This document shows positions 38,270 to 49,314 of a stretch of DNA of 64,000 bases, piece after piece. The stretch is from Alviniconcha marisindica (lineage: Eukaryota > Mollusca > Gastropoda > Provannidae). The notes below the pieces were generated by a model, which saw nothing but the letters and a program-made list of their open reading frames with translations, was not told the origin of the DNA and did not search any database. A program made the translations under genes and the position numbers. Positions within the stretch are counted from its first letter, which is position 1. Each line of letters starts with the position of its first letter. The stretch spans positions 383,501 to 447,500 of the forward strand of contig JABMCL010001084.1 of NCBI GenBank assembly GCA_018857735.1, in the 5' to 3' direction.

Positions 38270-38830
38270 AGTCAGATCTGTAGACCAGCAGCATTGGTGA
38301 GCAGAGCAAGAGGGAAAGGAGGGAGGAAGGGTGGAATGAAGAGGTGAAAAGAAGGCTGAAAAAAGGAGAAAGAGTGGGGTTACTGAGTTAGTACAGTCTA
38401 AAGTGCAAAACTTGTTTTTAAGACATAGGCATGTGAAAGTGAGGGAGGGAGGAATGAAGGGGTGAAGGAAAGGCTGAGAAATGGAGAAAGAGAGGGGTTA
38501 TGGAGTTAGTACAGTCTATTAAGTGCAAAACTTGTATTAAGACATGCATGTGCTAGCATGTTAAAGTGTGGGAGGAATGAATGGATGAAAAGAAGGCTGA
38601 GAAACGGAGAAAGAGAGGGGTTACAGAGTTAGTGAAGTCTGTTAAGTGCAAAACTTATATTAAGACATGCATGTGCTAGCGTGTTAAAGTGTGGGAGGAA
38701 TGAATGGATGAAAAGAAGGCTGAGAAACAGAGAAAGAGAGGGGTTACAGAGTTAGTGAAGTCTAAAGTGCAAAACTTGTTTTTATACGTGCACATACTGG
38801 CATGTTAAAGTGGGGGCTGGGGGTATAGGG
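38270..38830. repeat. Tandem repeat of about 125 bp, four copies
   Basis: Each unit carries GAAGGCTGAGAAA, GAGAAAGAGAGGGGTTA, GAGTTAGT and AAGTGCAAAACTT. The two middle copies are the closest. Confidence 0.9.
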
Positions 38831-39639
38831 AGTATGAACTAAGAATTAGGAAAAGAACAGTGTATTTAAGTCCTGCTGCCTCAAAATGCAGAAAGAGAGG
38901 GGCAGGGTTGAGGTAGAAGTTGTAAAGTTCAAAATGCAAATTTTACCCCTTGCCCCCCTGGCCCCCCCCCCCTCCCCCCCCCCATCCCCATCACCTGCCA
39001 ACTGCTGACCCCCCAACACACACAAACACATACACAACAGGCACTCCAAATCTTGGACATAGGAATATGTTACCAGCATGTGTAAACAGTGTAGGCACAG
39101 GTAGTTCTAAATCATGTGTGATTGAGCTGTCGACCGATGAAAGTGTTGACCCACCAATCTGACTTTACAGGTCGTCCCCTTCCCTCTTCTACCGTTGGCT
39201 CTTCCTCTCAGTGTTTGTACACCTTGACTTTGCTTTTCTTAGGGGCATTGTAGTGGTATTTCATGTTACAGGATACAGTTGAAACAGCTTAACACAAACA
39301 CCATTCAAATAAAAATATACTTGATAAGACTTAGTGATTATCAGGATCTATATTCCATTTCTTTGCGCTCCCTTCATGATTTTTTTTCTTTCTTTTAAGA
39401 CAGAGTTGAGTTAAAAAGTAAGATTTGGTGGTTCCAGCTGCTTCGTCATACTCCTAGGGGTTCGTCCACAATGACACTGTTCAGCTTTATTCTGTCAAGT
39501 GGCTAATAGCGTGAGGAATGCGCCTTAGTGCTAGAGACACAGCAGATGATTGAAGCTGATAGTGTCTGTGACAGTGCCTAGGAGGTGGCAACTTATCTTT
39601 TCTTCTGAGAGACTGCAGTTTGGTGTGCTCGTCAAAGGT

Positions 39640-39985
39640 AGACAAAGATGAAGTGGAAGGTAATTAATAGAAATGACTGGGCAGAAGCAGTAATATGTGG
39701 TTAACAAACAAACTTCTTAATCTTTGTCTGCTGTGACAGAAACTGTGGTAGCTCAGAATCATGAAGTGGAAGGTAATTAGTAGAAATGACTAGGCAGAAG
39801 CAGTAAACAAACTTCTTAATCTTTGTTTGCTGTGACAGAAACTGGGGTAGCTCGGAATCATGAAGTGGAAGGTAATTAGCAGAAATGACTAGGCAGAAGC
39901 AGTAATAATTCTGTGGTTAACAAACAAACTTCTTCTTAATCTTTGTTTGCTGTGACAGGAACTGTGGTAGCTCAGAATCAAGCAA
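39640..39985. repeat. Tandem repeat of about 100-113 bp, three copies
   Basis: ATGAAGTGGAAGGTAATTA starts at about 39648, 39761 and 39860, each followed by AGAAATGACT, GCAGAAGCAGTA and CTGTGACAG. Confidence 0.9.
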
Positions 39986-40118
39986 ACAAAAAGGAAGAAA
40001 GAGAGAAAGTCAGCAGACCGTAGTGGTTTGCTTTGCAGTTTAAATAATTGTGAATCAGTTTGGTTTTAAGAGTGGGAAAGTGAATTTGATGTATACTGCA
40101 CCCAGCAAAATTTGGTGT

Positions 40119-40183
<65 letters not shown>

Positions 40184-40794
40184 TGTTGATAATCACTACA
40201 AAATTTTAGGTATTTCAACTTACACACAAATTCACTTCTGCTAGCATAACTCTAAATCTGTAGGGGTCAGATTAAAAGCAAAGCCTTAAGCTTAAGCGTT
40301 CATTTGGAATGGTATGCTAGCTATTCATTTCTGTGCAATTACTTTTGTTGCGCATTCTCTCAAATCTGCTGGGGTGTTTGCAATGCTGGAGATATCATTT
40401 TCTCCAGCACTGATTGCTTCACGTTTGATGGGAGAGCAGTGGATGTTGTGGGCTAAGTGTGCGTGTGTAGGTAGGTGTATGTTATCAGCGAGCTGTGGCA
40501 GGCATTCAACCACAATTTATTACATGGTTTTGTCGATCCATGCCTACATAGAGACTGCAAGGTGTGGGGCGGGTCACTGCTTGCTGCCGGCCACTTTTTG
40601 CTAATCAGACCAAAACACTTGCATAGCGGTTATCTTACGCTGGTCAGTCATTGGCCGTCCTCTTCAGTGTTGCAATAATTTGTACATGGAGGAGGAAGAA
40701 GAAGAGGTACAGTAAACGCTTTTCTTAACTTTGAGGGTTTATTTGAATGTCTTCCAAGACTGACATACTACTCTGTCGGCTACGCTGCTAGAAA

Positions 40795-41945
40795 CAATTA
40801 ATGTTTCACTTTCAGGCGCAAATTACATTTGCAGTGTATGCCACAGTGATCAGCAAAGTTAGCAATAAGTGTTTCACTTGCAGGCTCAGATTACATTGCA
40901 GTGTATGCCATAGCAATCAGCAAAGTTAGCAATTAGTGTTTCACTTGCAGGCTCAAATTACATTGCAGTGTCTGTCATGGCAGTCAAAAATTAGTGTTTC
41001 ACATTCTGGCTCAAATTACGTTGCTGTGTATACCATAGCGATCAGCAGAATTAGCAATAAGTGTTTCACTTGCAGGGTCATATTACATTGCAGCGTCTGT
41101 CGTGGCAGTGAACAATAAGTGTTTCACTTGCAGGCTCAGATTACATTGTGGTGTATGTCATGGTGGTCAGCAAAATTGGTTAGCAATTAGTGATTCACTT
41201 TCAGGCTCAAATTACACTGCCGTGTGTGTCATGGCGGTCAGCAATTAGTGTTTAACTTTCAGGCTCAAATTACACTGCCGTGTGTGTCATGGCGGTCAGC
41301 AATTAGTGTTTAACTTCCAGGCTCAAATTGCATTGCAGTGTCTGTCATGGCTGTCAGCAACTAGTGATTCACATTCTGGCGCAAATTACATTGCAGTGTC
41401 TGTCATGGCTGTCAGCAACTAGTGATTCACATTCTGGCGCAAATTACATTGCAGTGTCTGTCATGGCTGTCAGCAACTAGAGTTTCACATTCTGGCTCAA
41501 ATTGCATTGCAGTGTCTGTCATGGCTGTCAGCAACTAGTGTTTCACATTCTGGCTCAGATTACATTGCAGTGTCTGTCATGGCTGTCAGCAACTAGTGTT
41601 TAACTTCCAGGCTCAAGTTGCATTGCAGTGTCTGTCATGGCTGTCAGCAACTAGTGATTCACATTCTGGCTCAAATTGCATTGCAGTGTCTGTCATGGCT
41701 GTCAGCAACTAGTGATTCACATTCTGGTTCAAATTGCATTGCAGTGTCTGTCATGGCTGTCAGCAACTAGTGATTCACATTCTGGCTCAAATTACATTGC
41801 AGTGTCTGTCATGGCTGTCAGCAACTAGTGTTTCACATTCTGGCTCAAATTACATTGCAGTGTCTGTCATGCAGGTCAGCAAAGTTGGTTAGCAACTAGT
41901 GTTTCACTTTCTGGCTCAAATTACATTGCTGTCATGGCAGTCAGC
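40795..41945. repeat. 60-bp minisatellite, about 19 units
   Basis: Units contain GGCTCAAATTACATTGCAG, TGTCTGTCATGGCTGTCAGC and AACTAGTGATTCACATTCT. The central units (41330-41850) are the most uniform; the left units are more diverged and use GTATGCCATAGC. Confidence 0.95.
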
Positions 41946-42125
41946 AAAGTTGGCTGTGGTCAGTAGAACCCCCGATGAAGAGAGAGAGAGAGTAGCAGAA
42001 GTCTTCTTTGTTCACAATCTTAAAGGGGTTTCCTTCTTGAGAAGTTTGTTTAAAGAACAGACAGACAGAGACAGAGAGAAGAAAGCAGCAGAAGTCTACA
42101 GTCTTCTTTGTTCACAGTCTTAGAG

Positions 42126-42956
42126 TAAAAGTCCAAGGTTTTTAAGTATGCAAAATGACCATCGAAATGATTGACAAATGAGTCACCAGTTTCAGATTTA
42201 ATGAAATAAAAACAATTAAAAAATGTTTAATTGGGTTTTTAATCAATTTTATTTTCTGTAGGCTGGCCGAGACTACAGTCTTGGGTTCTCCATCAGTCAC
42301 ATGACTTTCCTGGAAGTGACGTCAGTCTGGGGAGTCAGTGCGTTGCCATCTTAGATTCTTCAGTAAACTGTGTATGCGTGTGGTCGACAAAAAAGTTAAC
42401 TATGCCAGCCTACTGTGTTGCCGCGAACTGTAACAATTTGCAGACGACCCCAGGTATAACAATGCACGAGTTCCCGCGCAATCGACCTGCAGTGAGGCAA
42501 AAGTGGATTAAATTTATACAATTCAAACGAGCTGACTTTCTTGCTGCACCGCATCACGCCCATTTGTGTAGCGAGCACTTCAGTGAGTGCGATTTTGCAA
42601 ACCCCATGGAATACCGCATGGGGTTTGCTTCGAAGCTGACACGATGTTCCGGTACTCTTTCAAAATCCGCCTGACAGGCTCAAACTAATACGGCTGTATC
42701 CTTGTGGGTCTCTCAGGCAAAGTATCAGTTTCGTCTTCGGAGCTCGAGTTGGCCATTTTGCAGCGACTCCCCAGAGTGACGTAGTAGGCATATGGTCACG
42801 TGATTTGGGCGTCATGGCGACGCTTTCGGTATGACAGAAAATGCCTTTTTTTCGTGCATTTATAACCTTCAGATCACAGTTTCACCTACATCATCGTTCT
42901 CAGTGAGCTTTAACGGAAGTTGTGTCAAAAATCACCCCTAACCTTGGACTTGTCCT
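42126..42956 (+). mobile_element. Element with inverted repeats enclosing a THAP ORF
   Basis: Outer ends share AAGTCCAAGGTT in inverted orientation (42130-42141 and 42942-42953). Stronger inner inverted repeats pair 42297-42350 with 42753-42803, sharing GTCTGGGGAGTC against GACTCCCCAGAG and TGACGTC-like cores. It splits a unit of the 73-bp array at CAGTCTTA/AAGAGG, with TTAGAG to the left and TTAAAG to the right as an imperfect possible target duplication. Only the THAP domain is coded, no transposase catalytic domain, so it is probably a non-autonomous derivative of a THAP-type DNA transposon. Confidence 0.7.
42402..42674 (+). CDS. THAP-domain protein, 90 residues, inside an element
   Basis: Starts MPAYCVAANC at an ATG in fair context. 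The C2CH zinc pattern is complete: Cys5, Cys10, Cys56, His59 (LCSEHF). It has the family's HEFP stretch (residues 22-25) and the invariant Trp35. The usual C-terminal AVPT-like box is replaced by GFASKLTRC. THAP domains bind DNA and are found in P-element-type transposases and in host regulators. The protein stops 30 residues after the zinc site, shorter than any full THAP transposase, and lies within an intron of the spectrin gene on the same strand. It could be a domesticated or still mobile DNA-binding peptide, or a remnant; expression is unknown. Confidence 0.8.
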   Translation: MPAYCVAANCNNLQTTPGITMHEFPRNRPAVRQKWIKFIQFKRADFLAAPHHAHLCSEHFSECDFANPMEYRMGFASKLTRCSGTLSKSA

Positions 42957-43207
42957 TTAAAGAGGTTTCCTTCTTGAGATGTTTGAAGAGGGCCTTTCAC
43001 CCTGGTGTCTGTGTGTACAGTCTTGAAGAGGTTTCCTTCATTGGAAGTTTGCTTGAAGAGCACCCCCCTTTCACCCTGGTGTTTATGTGTACAGTCTTAA
43101 AGGGGTTTCCTTCATGAGACGTTTGTTTGAAGAGCGCCCCCTTTCACCCTGGTGTCTGAGTGTACAGTCTTAAAGAGGTTTCCGTCATGAGAGGTTTGTT
43201 TGAAGAG

Positions 43208-43538
43208 TATCATTGGCGGGAGCTGCCACAAGTATCATATTACAAAACACGTCTTTTGTCATGACAAAAGTATGCTTGTTGTGACAAATATTTGTAGTGA
43301 TAACATAATGTTGTTGCGACAAGCTTACTTTTGTTGCGACAAACATGTGTTTGTCACGACAAAACAATTTTTGTTGTTGCGTCAAACCACGTCTTTTGTG
43401 GCAACAAAAATATTTTGTTGCAATAAACATAATTTTGTCACAACAAAACTTTTGTTGTGACAAGCATATTTTTGTCATGACAAAAGATGGGTTTTGTCAC
43501 GACAGAAATGATACTTGTGGCAGCTCCTGCCAATGATA
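43208..43538. mobile_element. 331-bp MITE with 6-bp target-site duplication
   Basis: Terminal inverted repeats of about 30 bp begin TATCATTGGCGGGAGCTGCC on the left and, on the complement of the right end, TATCATTGGCAGGAGCTGCC. Perfect GAAGAG duplications flank it (43202-43207, 43539-43544). The interior is about 14 tandem fold-back units of the type TTTTGTCATGACAAAA, giving internal palindromes throughout. No ORF. It is inserted in the 73-bp array. Confidence 0.9.
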
Positions 43539-43944
43539 GAAGAGCACCCCTCTTATACCCTGGTGTCTGTGTGTACAGTCTTAAAGAGGTTTCCTTCATG
43601 AGAGGTTTGTCTGAAGAGGGCCCCCGTTCACCCTGGTGTCTGTGTGTACAGTCTTAAAGAGGTTTCCTTCATGAGAGGTTTGTCTGAAGAGGGCCCCCGT
43701 TCACCCTGGTGTCTGTGTGTACAGTCTTAAAGAGGTTTCCTTCATGAGAGGTTTGTCTGAAGAGGGCCCCCGTTCACCCTGGTGTCTGTGTGTACAGTCT
43801 TAAAGAGGTTTCCTTCATGAGAGGTTTGTCTGAAGAGGGCCCCCGTTCACCCTGGTGTCTGTGTGTACAGTCTTAAAGAGGTTTCCTTCATGAGAGGTTT
43901 GTCTGAAGAGGGCCCCCGTTCACCCTGGTGTCTGTGTGTGGCAG

Positions 43945-44109
43945 GTGGCCAACAAGGAGCGGGAGCTGCAGCAGGCACTGCAGAAGCAGGAGAAGTACCA
44001 GCAGGCTGTGCAGGAACTGACCGCCAAGATGGAGCGCGCTCAGATCAGCCTGGCACGCACACCAGCCTCCGTGGCCGCCGACATCGACACCCAGCTGAAG
44101 GACTACAAG
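43945..44109 (+). CDS. Spectrin-repeat exon (55 codons)
   Basis: Acceptor TGTGTGTGGCAG|GTG and donor AAG|GTCAGT, phase 0. Helical: VANKERELQQALQKQEKYQQ completes helix C and enters the next repeat, and VAADIDTQLKDYK is the linker. The polypyrimidine tract is poor (TG-rich) because it belongs to the adjoining minisatellite; several near-identical decoy acceptors lie upstream. Confidence 0.95.
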
Positions 44110-44762
44110 GTCAGTGTTTCAGCTGAAAAGAAATGACAGACCAGGTCCTGGTGGAGGGGTGAATACGAAGGGGAAGAAGTGGTGGCTCAGTGGTTGACTG
44201 TTTAACCATTTTTTTCACCGCAGACTGGGTAAGATTAAATTCAATGCAATGCAGATACCCAGTTGTTGTTTTTATTATGATTTTTTTTAATTTTTTATCA
44301 GCAAATGTTCCATTGTAGTTATTTTTCTGCTTGTCGGCTGCATGGGCTTCAGCTTCTATGTTGTTCTTGCATATATCATATACTCGGAATGTCTTGAGAA
44401 TACATGAGGTTATTAACTTATTTGCCCTGAGCTCAGGTCGATTTATTAAACAATGTGTTCATGCTGAAGATTCAAAATTGCAAGAGAATCCAGCAGGAAA
44501 GTAGGACCTAGACTTTCCATATGTCAACCTGATTCGATCAGCGGAAAATCTGAAATACTGCTGAAGATAACTGCTACAAGGTGAAATTATTGTAAACATT
44601 TCACACGACTGCTGCACCAGACTGAGTGCCGCTGGACCTCACTGGGAAGCATGTAGTTTCCATCCCCGTGTGTGTGGTGCTCCAAACATGCCAATGCTGA
44701 GCAGAGCCTGACAAAAAGGTGACACTGTGTGAAAGACTAAAACACTGTCATGACTGTTGCAG
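44110..44762 (+). other. Intron
   Basis: 653 bp of AT-rich DNA with no repeat or element recognised. Acceptor ACTGTTGCAG. Confidence 0.85.
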
Positions 44763-44945
44763 GAGACCCTCTCAGAGCTGGAATCCATCAAGGAGGACAT
44801 TACGGTGGTGCGTGAGCGAGGGCGTCAGATCATGGAGGTGTCGGACGCGGAGGGCAGCAAGGCCATGGAGGCCACGCTGACCATGCTTGGTGATCGCATC
44901 ACCAGCCTCCAGACCCTCGCTGACCACAAGGGCAAGCAGCTCCAG
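44763..44945 (+). CDS. Spectrin-repeat exon (61 codons)
   Basis: Acceptor GTTGCAG|GAG and donor CAG|GTGGGT, phase 0. Helix A/B residues ETLSELESIKEDITVVRERG and the helix-C region MLGDRITSLQTLADHKGKQLQ. The absence of a helix-A Trp is common among divergent repeats. Confidence 0.95.
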
Positions 44946-45084
44946 GTGGGTGTATCATAGGCACGTCTGACACATAGTTCTTCTTTTGCATACCTCTTGT
45001 TGATCATGTAAAAATGCCAAGGGTCAAAATCCTCATGAGGTACTGGAGTGCTGGTTAGCACCATGGGAGGGGGGGGGGAGACAG

Positions 45085-45118
<34 letters not shown>

Positions 45119-45220
45119 GTACACACAACACACGCACACAAACACACGCACACACAACACACACACACACACATGCACCCATACACATACACACACACCA
45201 CTCACATACACACCCAACCA

Positions 45221-45263
<43 letters not shown>

Positions 45264-45290
45264 CCCCCCCCCACACACACACACACACAC
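45085..45290. repeat. (CA)n compound microsatellite
   Basis: About 200 bp of CA with AAC, CGC and TAC interruptions and a poly-C run at 45260-45271, within the 536-bp intron between exons 44763 and 45482. Confidence 0.95.
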
Positions 45291-45411
45291 AAAAATGAAA
45301 TTACAGATGGTAGAAAGAAAGAAGAAGTGTCTGAAGCTGTGGAGGTGTCTGATCTTTGGGTCATGTATAGAGTTAGCAGCTAACACTGCACAGAAAAAAT
45401 GCTGATTGTCT

Positions 45412-45481
45412 GATAGTTAATCACTTGAATCGATTTTCTCTTTTATGATAATTAATCACTTCGATGGATTTTTTCTTTTAG
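45412..45481. repeat. Duplicated 3' splice-site region before exon 45482
   Basis: A 35-bp unit (GATAGTTAATCACTTGAATC ... CTCTTTTA) is duplicated as GATAATTAATCACTTCGATG ... TTCTTTTA. The second copy ends in the real acceptor TAG; the first ends in TAT, so it is a dead copy of the acceptor. Confidence 0.85.
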
Positions 45482-45646
45482 GATGTGCTGAAGCATAAGA
45501 AGAAGCATGACATTGCGCTGTCGGCGTACAAGAAACGGGTCACTGACCTGGAGAGCTGGCTTGGAGAGATGAAGGTTCGCCACGCCACCACACCACTGCC
45601 TACTGACGAACCCACCGACATACAGCAACAGCTGCAGGACAACAGG
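45482..45646 (+). CDS. Spectrin-repeat exon (55 codons)
   Basis: Acceptor TTCTTTTAG|GAT and donor AGG|GTCAGT, phase 0. DVLKHKKKHDIALSAYKKRV leads to the conserved helix-A Trp in DLESWLGEMK. It ends TDIQQQLQDNR, a linker into the next repeat. Confidence 0.95.
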
Positions 45647-45669
45647 GTCAGTGGATGCAGAGTGTGATA

Positions 45670-46068
45670 GTGCACGCATGTGTGTGTGTGCATGTGTGTG
45701 TGTGTGTGTGTGTGTGCGTGTGTGTGTGGAGAGATAGAGAGAGAGAGACACACACAGAGAGCGTATGTGGATTTTTTTGTGAGAGACTTAGTGTATTTCT
45801 AGATGTGTGTGTGTGTGTGACTCAGACCCTAACCCCAACTGCTGAAATGTGTTCTACACACTCCTTTATTCTGACACAAACCCAAAACCCAATTCCTGAA
45901 ACGTGTTCTGCACATTCCTTTATTCTGACACAGACGTGAAACCCAATTGCTGAAATGTGTTCTACATAATTCTTTATTTTGACACCAACTCCTCTCTCTC
46001 TCTCTCTCTCGCCCCCTCTCTCTCCCCCTCTCTCTCCCTCTGTCTGTCTCTGTGTCTCTGTCTGTCTG

Positions 46069-46101
<33 letters not shown>

Positions 46102-46114
46102 GTCTCTGTCTCTC

Positions 46115-46192
<78 letters not shown>
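45670..46192. repeat. Intron microsatellites and a 55-bp tandem repeat
   Basis: (TG)n at 45680-45729. Three copies of a roughly 62-bp unit with TGAAATGTGTTCTACA and TTTATTCTGACACA (45840-45985) resemble the bases just upstream of the acceptor at 46258. A long (CT)n tract with TGTCTGTC blocks fills 45990-46192. Confidence 0.9.
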
Positions 46193-46196
<4 letters not shown>

Positions 46197-46258
46197 TTGC
46201 TGAAACCTGTACATTCCACATGATCTATCATTCTAACACAAATCCTTTTGGACCTCAG

Positions 46259-46603
46259 GAGCTTCAAGAAGATCTCAACGCCAGGCTGCAGCTCATCTCA
46301 GACCTGGCGGTGCAGTGCGACAACCTGTGTGAGCTGGAGCCACCGGGTGAAGCGGAGAAGCTGCGCAACCAGCTGTCAAGCCTGCACACACGCTTAGGCG
46401 ACTTCAAGCTGGCCACCATCGAGAAACAGAACACCCTGCGGGCGGCGCTGAAGGACTCTGAGAAGCGGCTGAAGGAGATGGATGATTACGAGACTCGCGT
46501 GAGCAAATTGCAGCAGTGGATGACCGACACCAAGCAGATGACGATACCTGGTGACTCCACCCCCATCACCATGACGATGGCTGACCGCTCTCAGCTACAC
46601 CAG
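46259..46603 (+). CDS. Spectrin-repeat exon, a full repeat (115 codons)
   Basis: Acceptor GGACCTCAG|GAG and donor CAG|GTGAGG, phase 0. ELQEDLNARLQLISDLAVQC is helix B, EAEKLRNQLSSLHTRLGDF helix C, then the next helix A with Trp in SKLQQWMTDTKQ. The tail TPITMTMADRSQLHQ is a Thr/Met-rich loop between helices A and B. Confidence 0.96.
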
Positions 46604-47425
46604 GTGAGGCCCCAGAGTTGCCTTTACTGGTGAATCTTCTTTATGCATGTGGGTGCCAAAGCATTTGATCATTTTTGTGAAAGCTGTTGCAGTCATTCTG
46701 TTCGGGCTTAGTTTGTGGGTCGGGTAGGCAGTGGCACTGATCATGAAGCACAGCTCCTGGTCTCAGTCTGTATGGGTCTAAGTCTGCTGTAGTTTGCATT
46801 TTATCTTGACAACACTAACACTTCAAATTCCATCTGAAATCTGCAAAAGCCTGTTGAACAGAAGCTGTATACATTTTTCAAGCGCAGCTGGTCATTTTAA
46901 TGACATCCTCACTGGCGCAAGAGAAAGTGGGAGGTGATTCTCTGTTTGCGTGTTTGATTCATGTGTGATTTCTCTGTGCTGTTATTTTGGACACTTAAAT
47001 GCCCACGTTTGAACGTTTGATAGAACCGTAATTTCTTGTAATGGGATGCTACAATGGGATGAATAAAATATTCTGTATAAACTGTAGCATCCCCTTACAG
47101 GAAATTACAGTGTCAGTTTGCACATAAAAAGCACATAAAAGCAGTAACAAACAAACAAACAAAAATACATCATCACAATGTGTAAAATTGTACAGTGTGT
47201 GTGTGTGTGTGTGTATCACAGCATCAACACAATGCTTTCACTCATCCATGCCGCTATGCATGTTGGCAACATTTTGAGAAGTGAAACAATAGTCTCTAAA
47301 AGTCACACATGTACACACACGTAGCTACACTCACACCCACTCACACTGACATTAATGAAGACATGCTTGTTCACCAAAATGACTACGACTGAACTGAATC
47401 ATATTTATCACCCACCCTTTTCTAG
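46604..47425 (+). other. Intron
   Basis: 822 bp, AT-rich, with a short (TG)n at about 47193-47214. Nothing else seen. Acceptor CCCTTTTCTAG. Confidence 0.85.
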
Positions 47426-47650
47426 GATCTGGCATCAGACTTGAGTGAGCACCAGCAGCTGGTGCGTCTGCTGGCCGTCACCCAGCGTGGTGCAGAGAAA
47501 GGGCCACGGTCAGCTAGCACTGAGAGAAAGCTTGCCATGGCACCCACAATGTCTGAAGCGGAGCTGCACGCTGGCTGGCAGACGCTGCAGAAAGACCTTG
47601 CGCAGAAGACGGAACAGCTGGAGCGAATCTTGCAGAGGAGGAAGTCAGGG
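47426..47650 (+). CDS. Spectrin-repeat exon (75 codons)
   Basis: Acceptor TTTCTAG|GAT and donor GGG|GTAAGA, phase 0. DLASDLSEHQQLVRLLAVTQ is helix B. It is followed by a short polar loop (EKGPRSASTERK) and helix C with Trp in ELHAGWQTLQKDL. Confidence 0.95.
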
Positions 47651-48154
47651 GTAAGACCACATTCAGAGCATCGCTTTCCGACACCTTCCTCCAAACTCTG
47701 CCAAAATTGGTTATGTCACTGAAGGGGCAGGCACTCTTTATCTCTGCACAGCTGTCCACCGACGCGGTCAGTGCCCTCCGAAAGGTTTGGGTACTATTAA
47801 GACTGTGAAAGCAACATAGCGTCCAAGCATGCACATAAACATGAGACGCATCCACCCCAGGTAGAAAAAGAAGAAGTTCTGTCTTAATTCAAACAATTTT
47901 AGTTTTATCAGTGCTGGCGCAAGCAATGTGGTCAGTTATTAAAGGAACGTCTAATACAGCAGCAGGTCTTACCCCAAACTCCAAGCACTGGTTGACAACA
48001 TCCTTCCTCCACCTGCTGCCATAGCTGATTATGCCCTAGGTCTCAGAAGACTTTCGGCTAACAAACAGTTTTTCAGTGAGTCCAGTATGTTGGTAGCTCA
48101 CAACATACCTTCAGTGTGCTTTGTCTCATGCATGTGACCCTGCTGTTTGTTCAG
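47651..48154 (+). other. Intron
   Basis: 504 bp with no element or repeat recognised. Acceptor TGTTTGTTCAG. Confidence 0.85.
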
Positions 48155-48280
48155 GAGGCAGTGACAACGCAGTCTGGCAGCATGGGCGATACCTCACGAC
48201 AGCTGCAGGACATCCAGTCCCTGGTGTCCCAGCTGTCTATGTGCTGGCAGCAGCTGCAGGTGCAAGTGGAAGACAAACAG
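48155..48280 (+). CDS. Spectrin-repeat exon (42 codons)
   Basis: Acceptor GTTTGTTCAG|GAG and donor CAG|GTGAGA, phase 0. RQLQDIQSLVSQLSMCWQQL is a helix-C-like segment with Trp, running into LRLDTALSFQQQM in the next exon. A 42-codon symmetric exon could be skipped without a frame change. Confidence 0.94.
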
Positions 48281-48973
48281 GTGAGAGCTGGTCCTGGCAG
48301 GTGATGCACCTGTGCTGAGTGATGCCTTGTAGCTGGTGGACAAGTTGCCCAGGTGACACCTGCCACCTGCCACCTGCACCTGCCATGATCGTCTGCCGTG
48401 GACAACCTCGCTTTGCCAATGACTCCCCAAGTTTTGTGCACATTCTGTTCTTCCTTTGTTTTAGTCATGCAGCTACCCAGGGCTCAGTTTCTTTCTTTTT
48501 TGATGATAATGTGGATCTATACCCTGTTCATTAGGAACTGACTCCACAGTGAATTTCATTGTACTAAAACAGGTCCATGTCATTACTCAGTCTCGGTGTG
48601 TGATCCTGTGTCTGGTGTTTTCATTAGTGTCTGCAGATTGAGCCCCATTGTTTCAGTGACAGATGCAGCGGGTTCATGTCAGTCACTCACGGTGTGCGGT
48701 CCTGTGTCTGATGTTTTCATTGGGATCTGTAGACACAACCCTGACATTCCAGTGACAGATGCAGTTGCTCACTCATTGTGTGGTGTCCATCTTCTTCTTT
48801 TTAAAGTCTTTTCACAGCACTGATATTAGACTGATCTGAAAATTATTGAGAAAAAAGAAGATTGAAATAACAAAATATGGAGATGAAAACAACCTCAGAA
48901 CAACAAACAAAAAAATAATTTTTTTAATCCGCACATGTACTCATCTAAGCATCTCCACCTCATGTGTTTTCAG
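48281..48973 (+). other. Intron with a roughly 98-bp duplication
   Basis: A two-copy repeat at about 48580-48765 carries GATCCTGTGTCTGGTGTTTT in its first copy and GTCCTGTGTCTGATGTTTT in its second, each followed by GTGACAGATGCAG. The remainder is featureless. Confidence 0.8.
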
Positions 48974-49120
48974 CTGCGCCTCGACACAGCCTTGTCCTTC
49001 CAGCAGCAGATGCAGTCGGCACTGACGGCCATGTCAGCCTGGTTGGACACAGCGGAACAGATTGTGCTGGCGCCTTCTACAGGGGCACAGTCTGAACATG
49101 ACAGGATTCGCCAGAATGAG
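48974..49120 (+). CDS. Spectrin-repeat exon (49 codons)
   Basis: Acceptor TGTTTTCAG|CTG and donor GAG|GTCAGT, phase 0. LRLDTALSFQQQMQSALTAM is helix A leading to the Trp in MSAWLDTAEQIVL. A loop follows (LAPSTGAQSEHDRIRQNE). Confidence 0.95.
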
Positions 49121-49314
49121 GTCAGTGCAAAATCAACTACTTTCTTTTTTTCTTGTTTCTGGTTTATTTATTGGATTTGTTGTTTTGTTTTGTTTTGAGT
49201 CAAAGGTGAAGAGAAAGCTAAAACGTTGGTGGTTGTTGTTGTTGTTTTGCTGCATAAGCATTATCCCCCACCCCCTCCCCCATGCAGAGCAGAATAGAGA
49301 AGGCTGATTGGTTA

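Larger units (their letters stand above)
35393..43944 (+). other. 8.5-kb intron rich in satellites and mobile elements
   Basis: No spectrin exon supported. In order: a 79-bp hairpin (35506-35584), (TG)n (35710-35804), (TA)n (36478-36526), poly-G/T stretches near 38040-38090, two tandem families (38270-38830 and 39640-39985), (TG)n (40116-40182), a 60-bp minisatellite (40795-41945) and the 73-bp acceptor-derived array (41985-43944), broken by a THAP element and a MITE. 36240-36310 has an ACGTAAAAGATCCC motif of the sort seen in molluscan repeats. 36560-38030 shows nothing else identifiable. Confidence 0.8.
41985..43944. repeat. 73-bp acceptor-derived minisatellite before exon 43945
   Basis: Five units at exactly 73-bp spacing (CCCTGGTG at 43631, 43704, 43777, 43850, 43923), plus diverged units back to 41985. 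Each unit reads TCTGTGTGTACAG then TCTTAAAGAGGTTTCC. The last unit instead reads TCTGTGTGTGGCAG and is the real acceptor. The array is split by two mobile elements (42126-42956 and 43208-43538). Confidence 0.92.
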
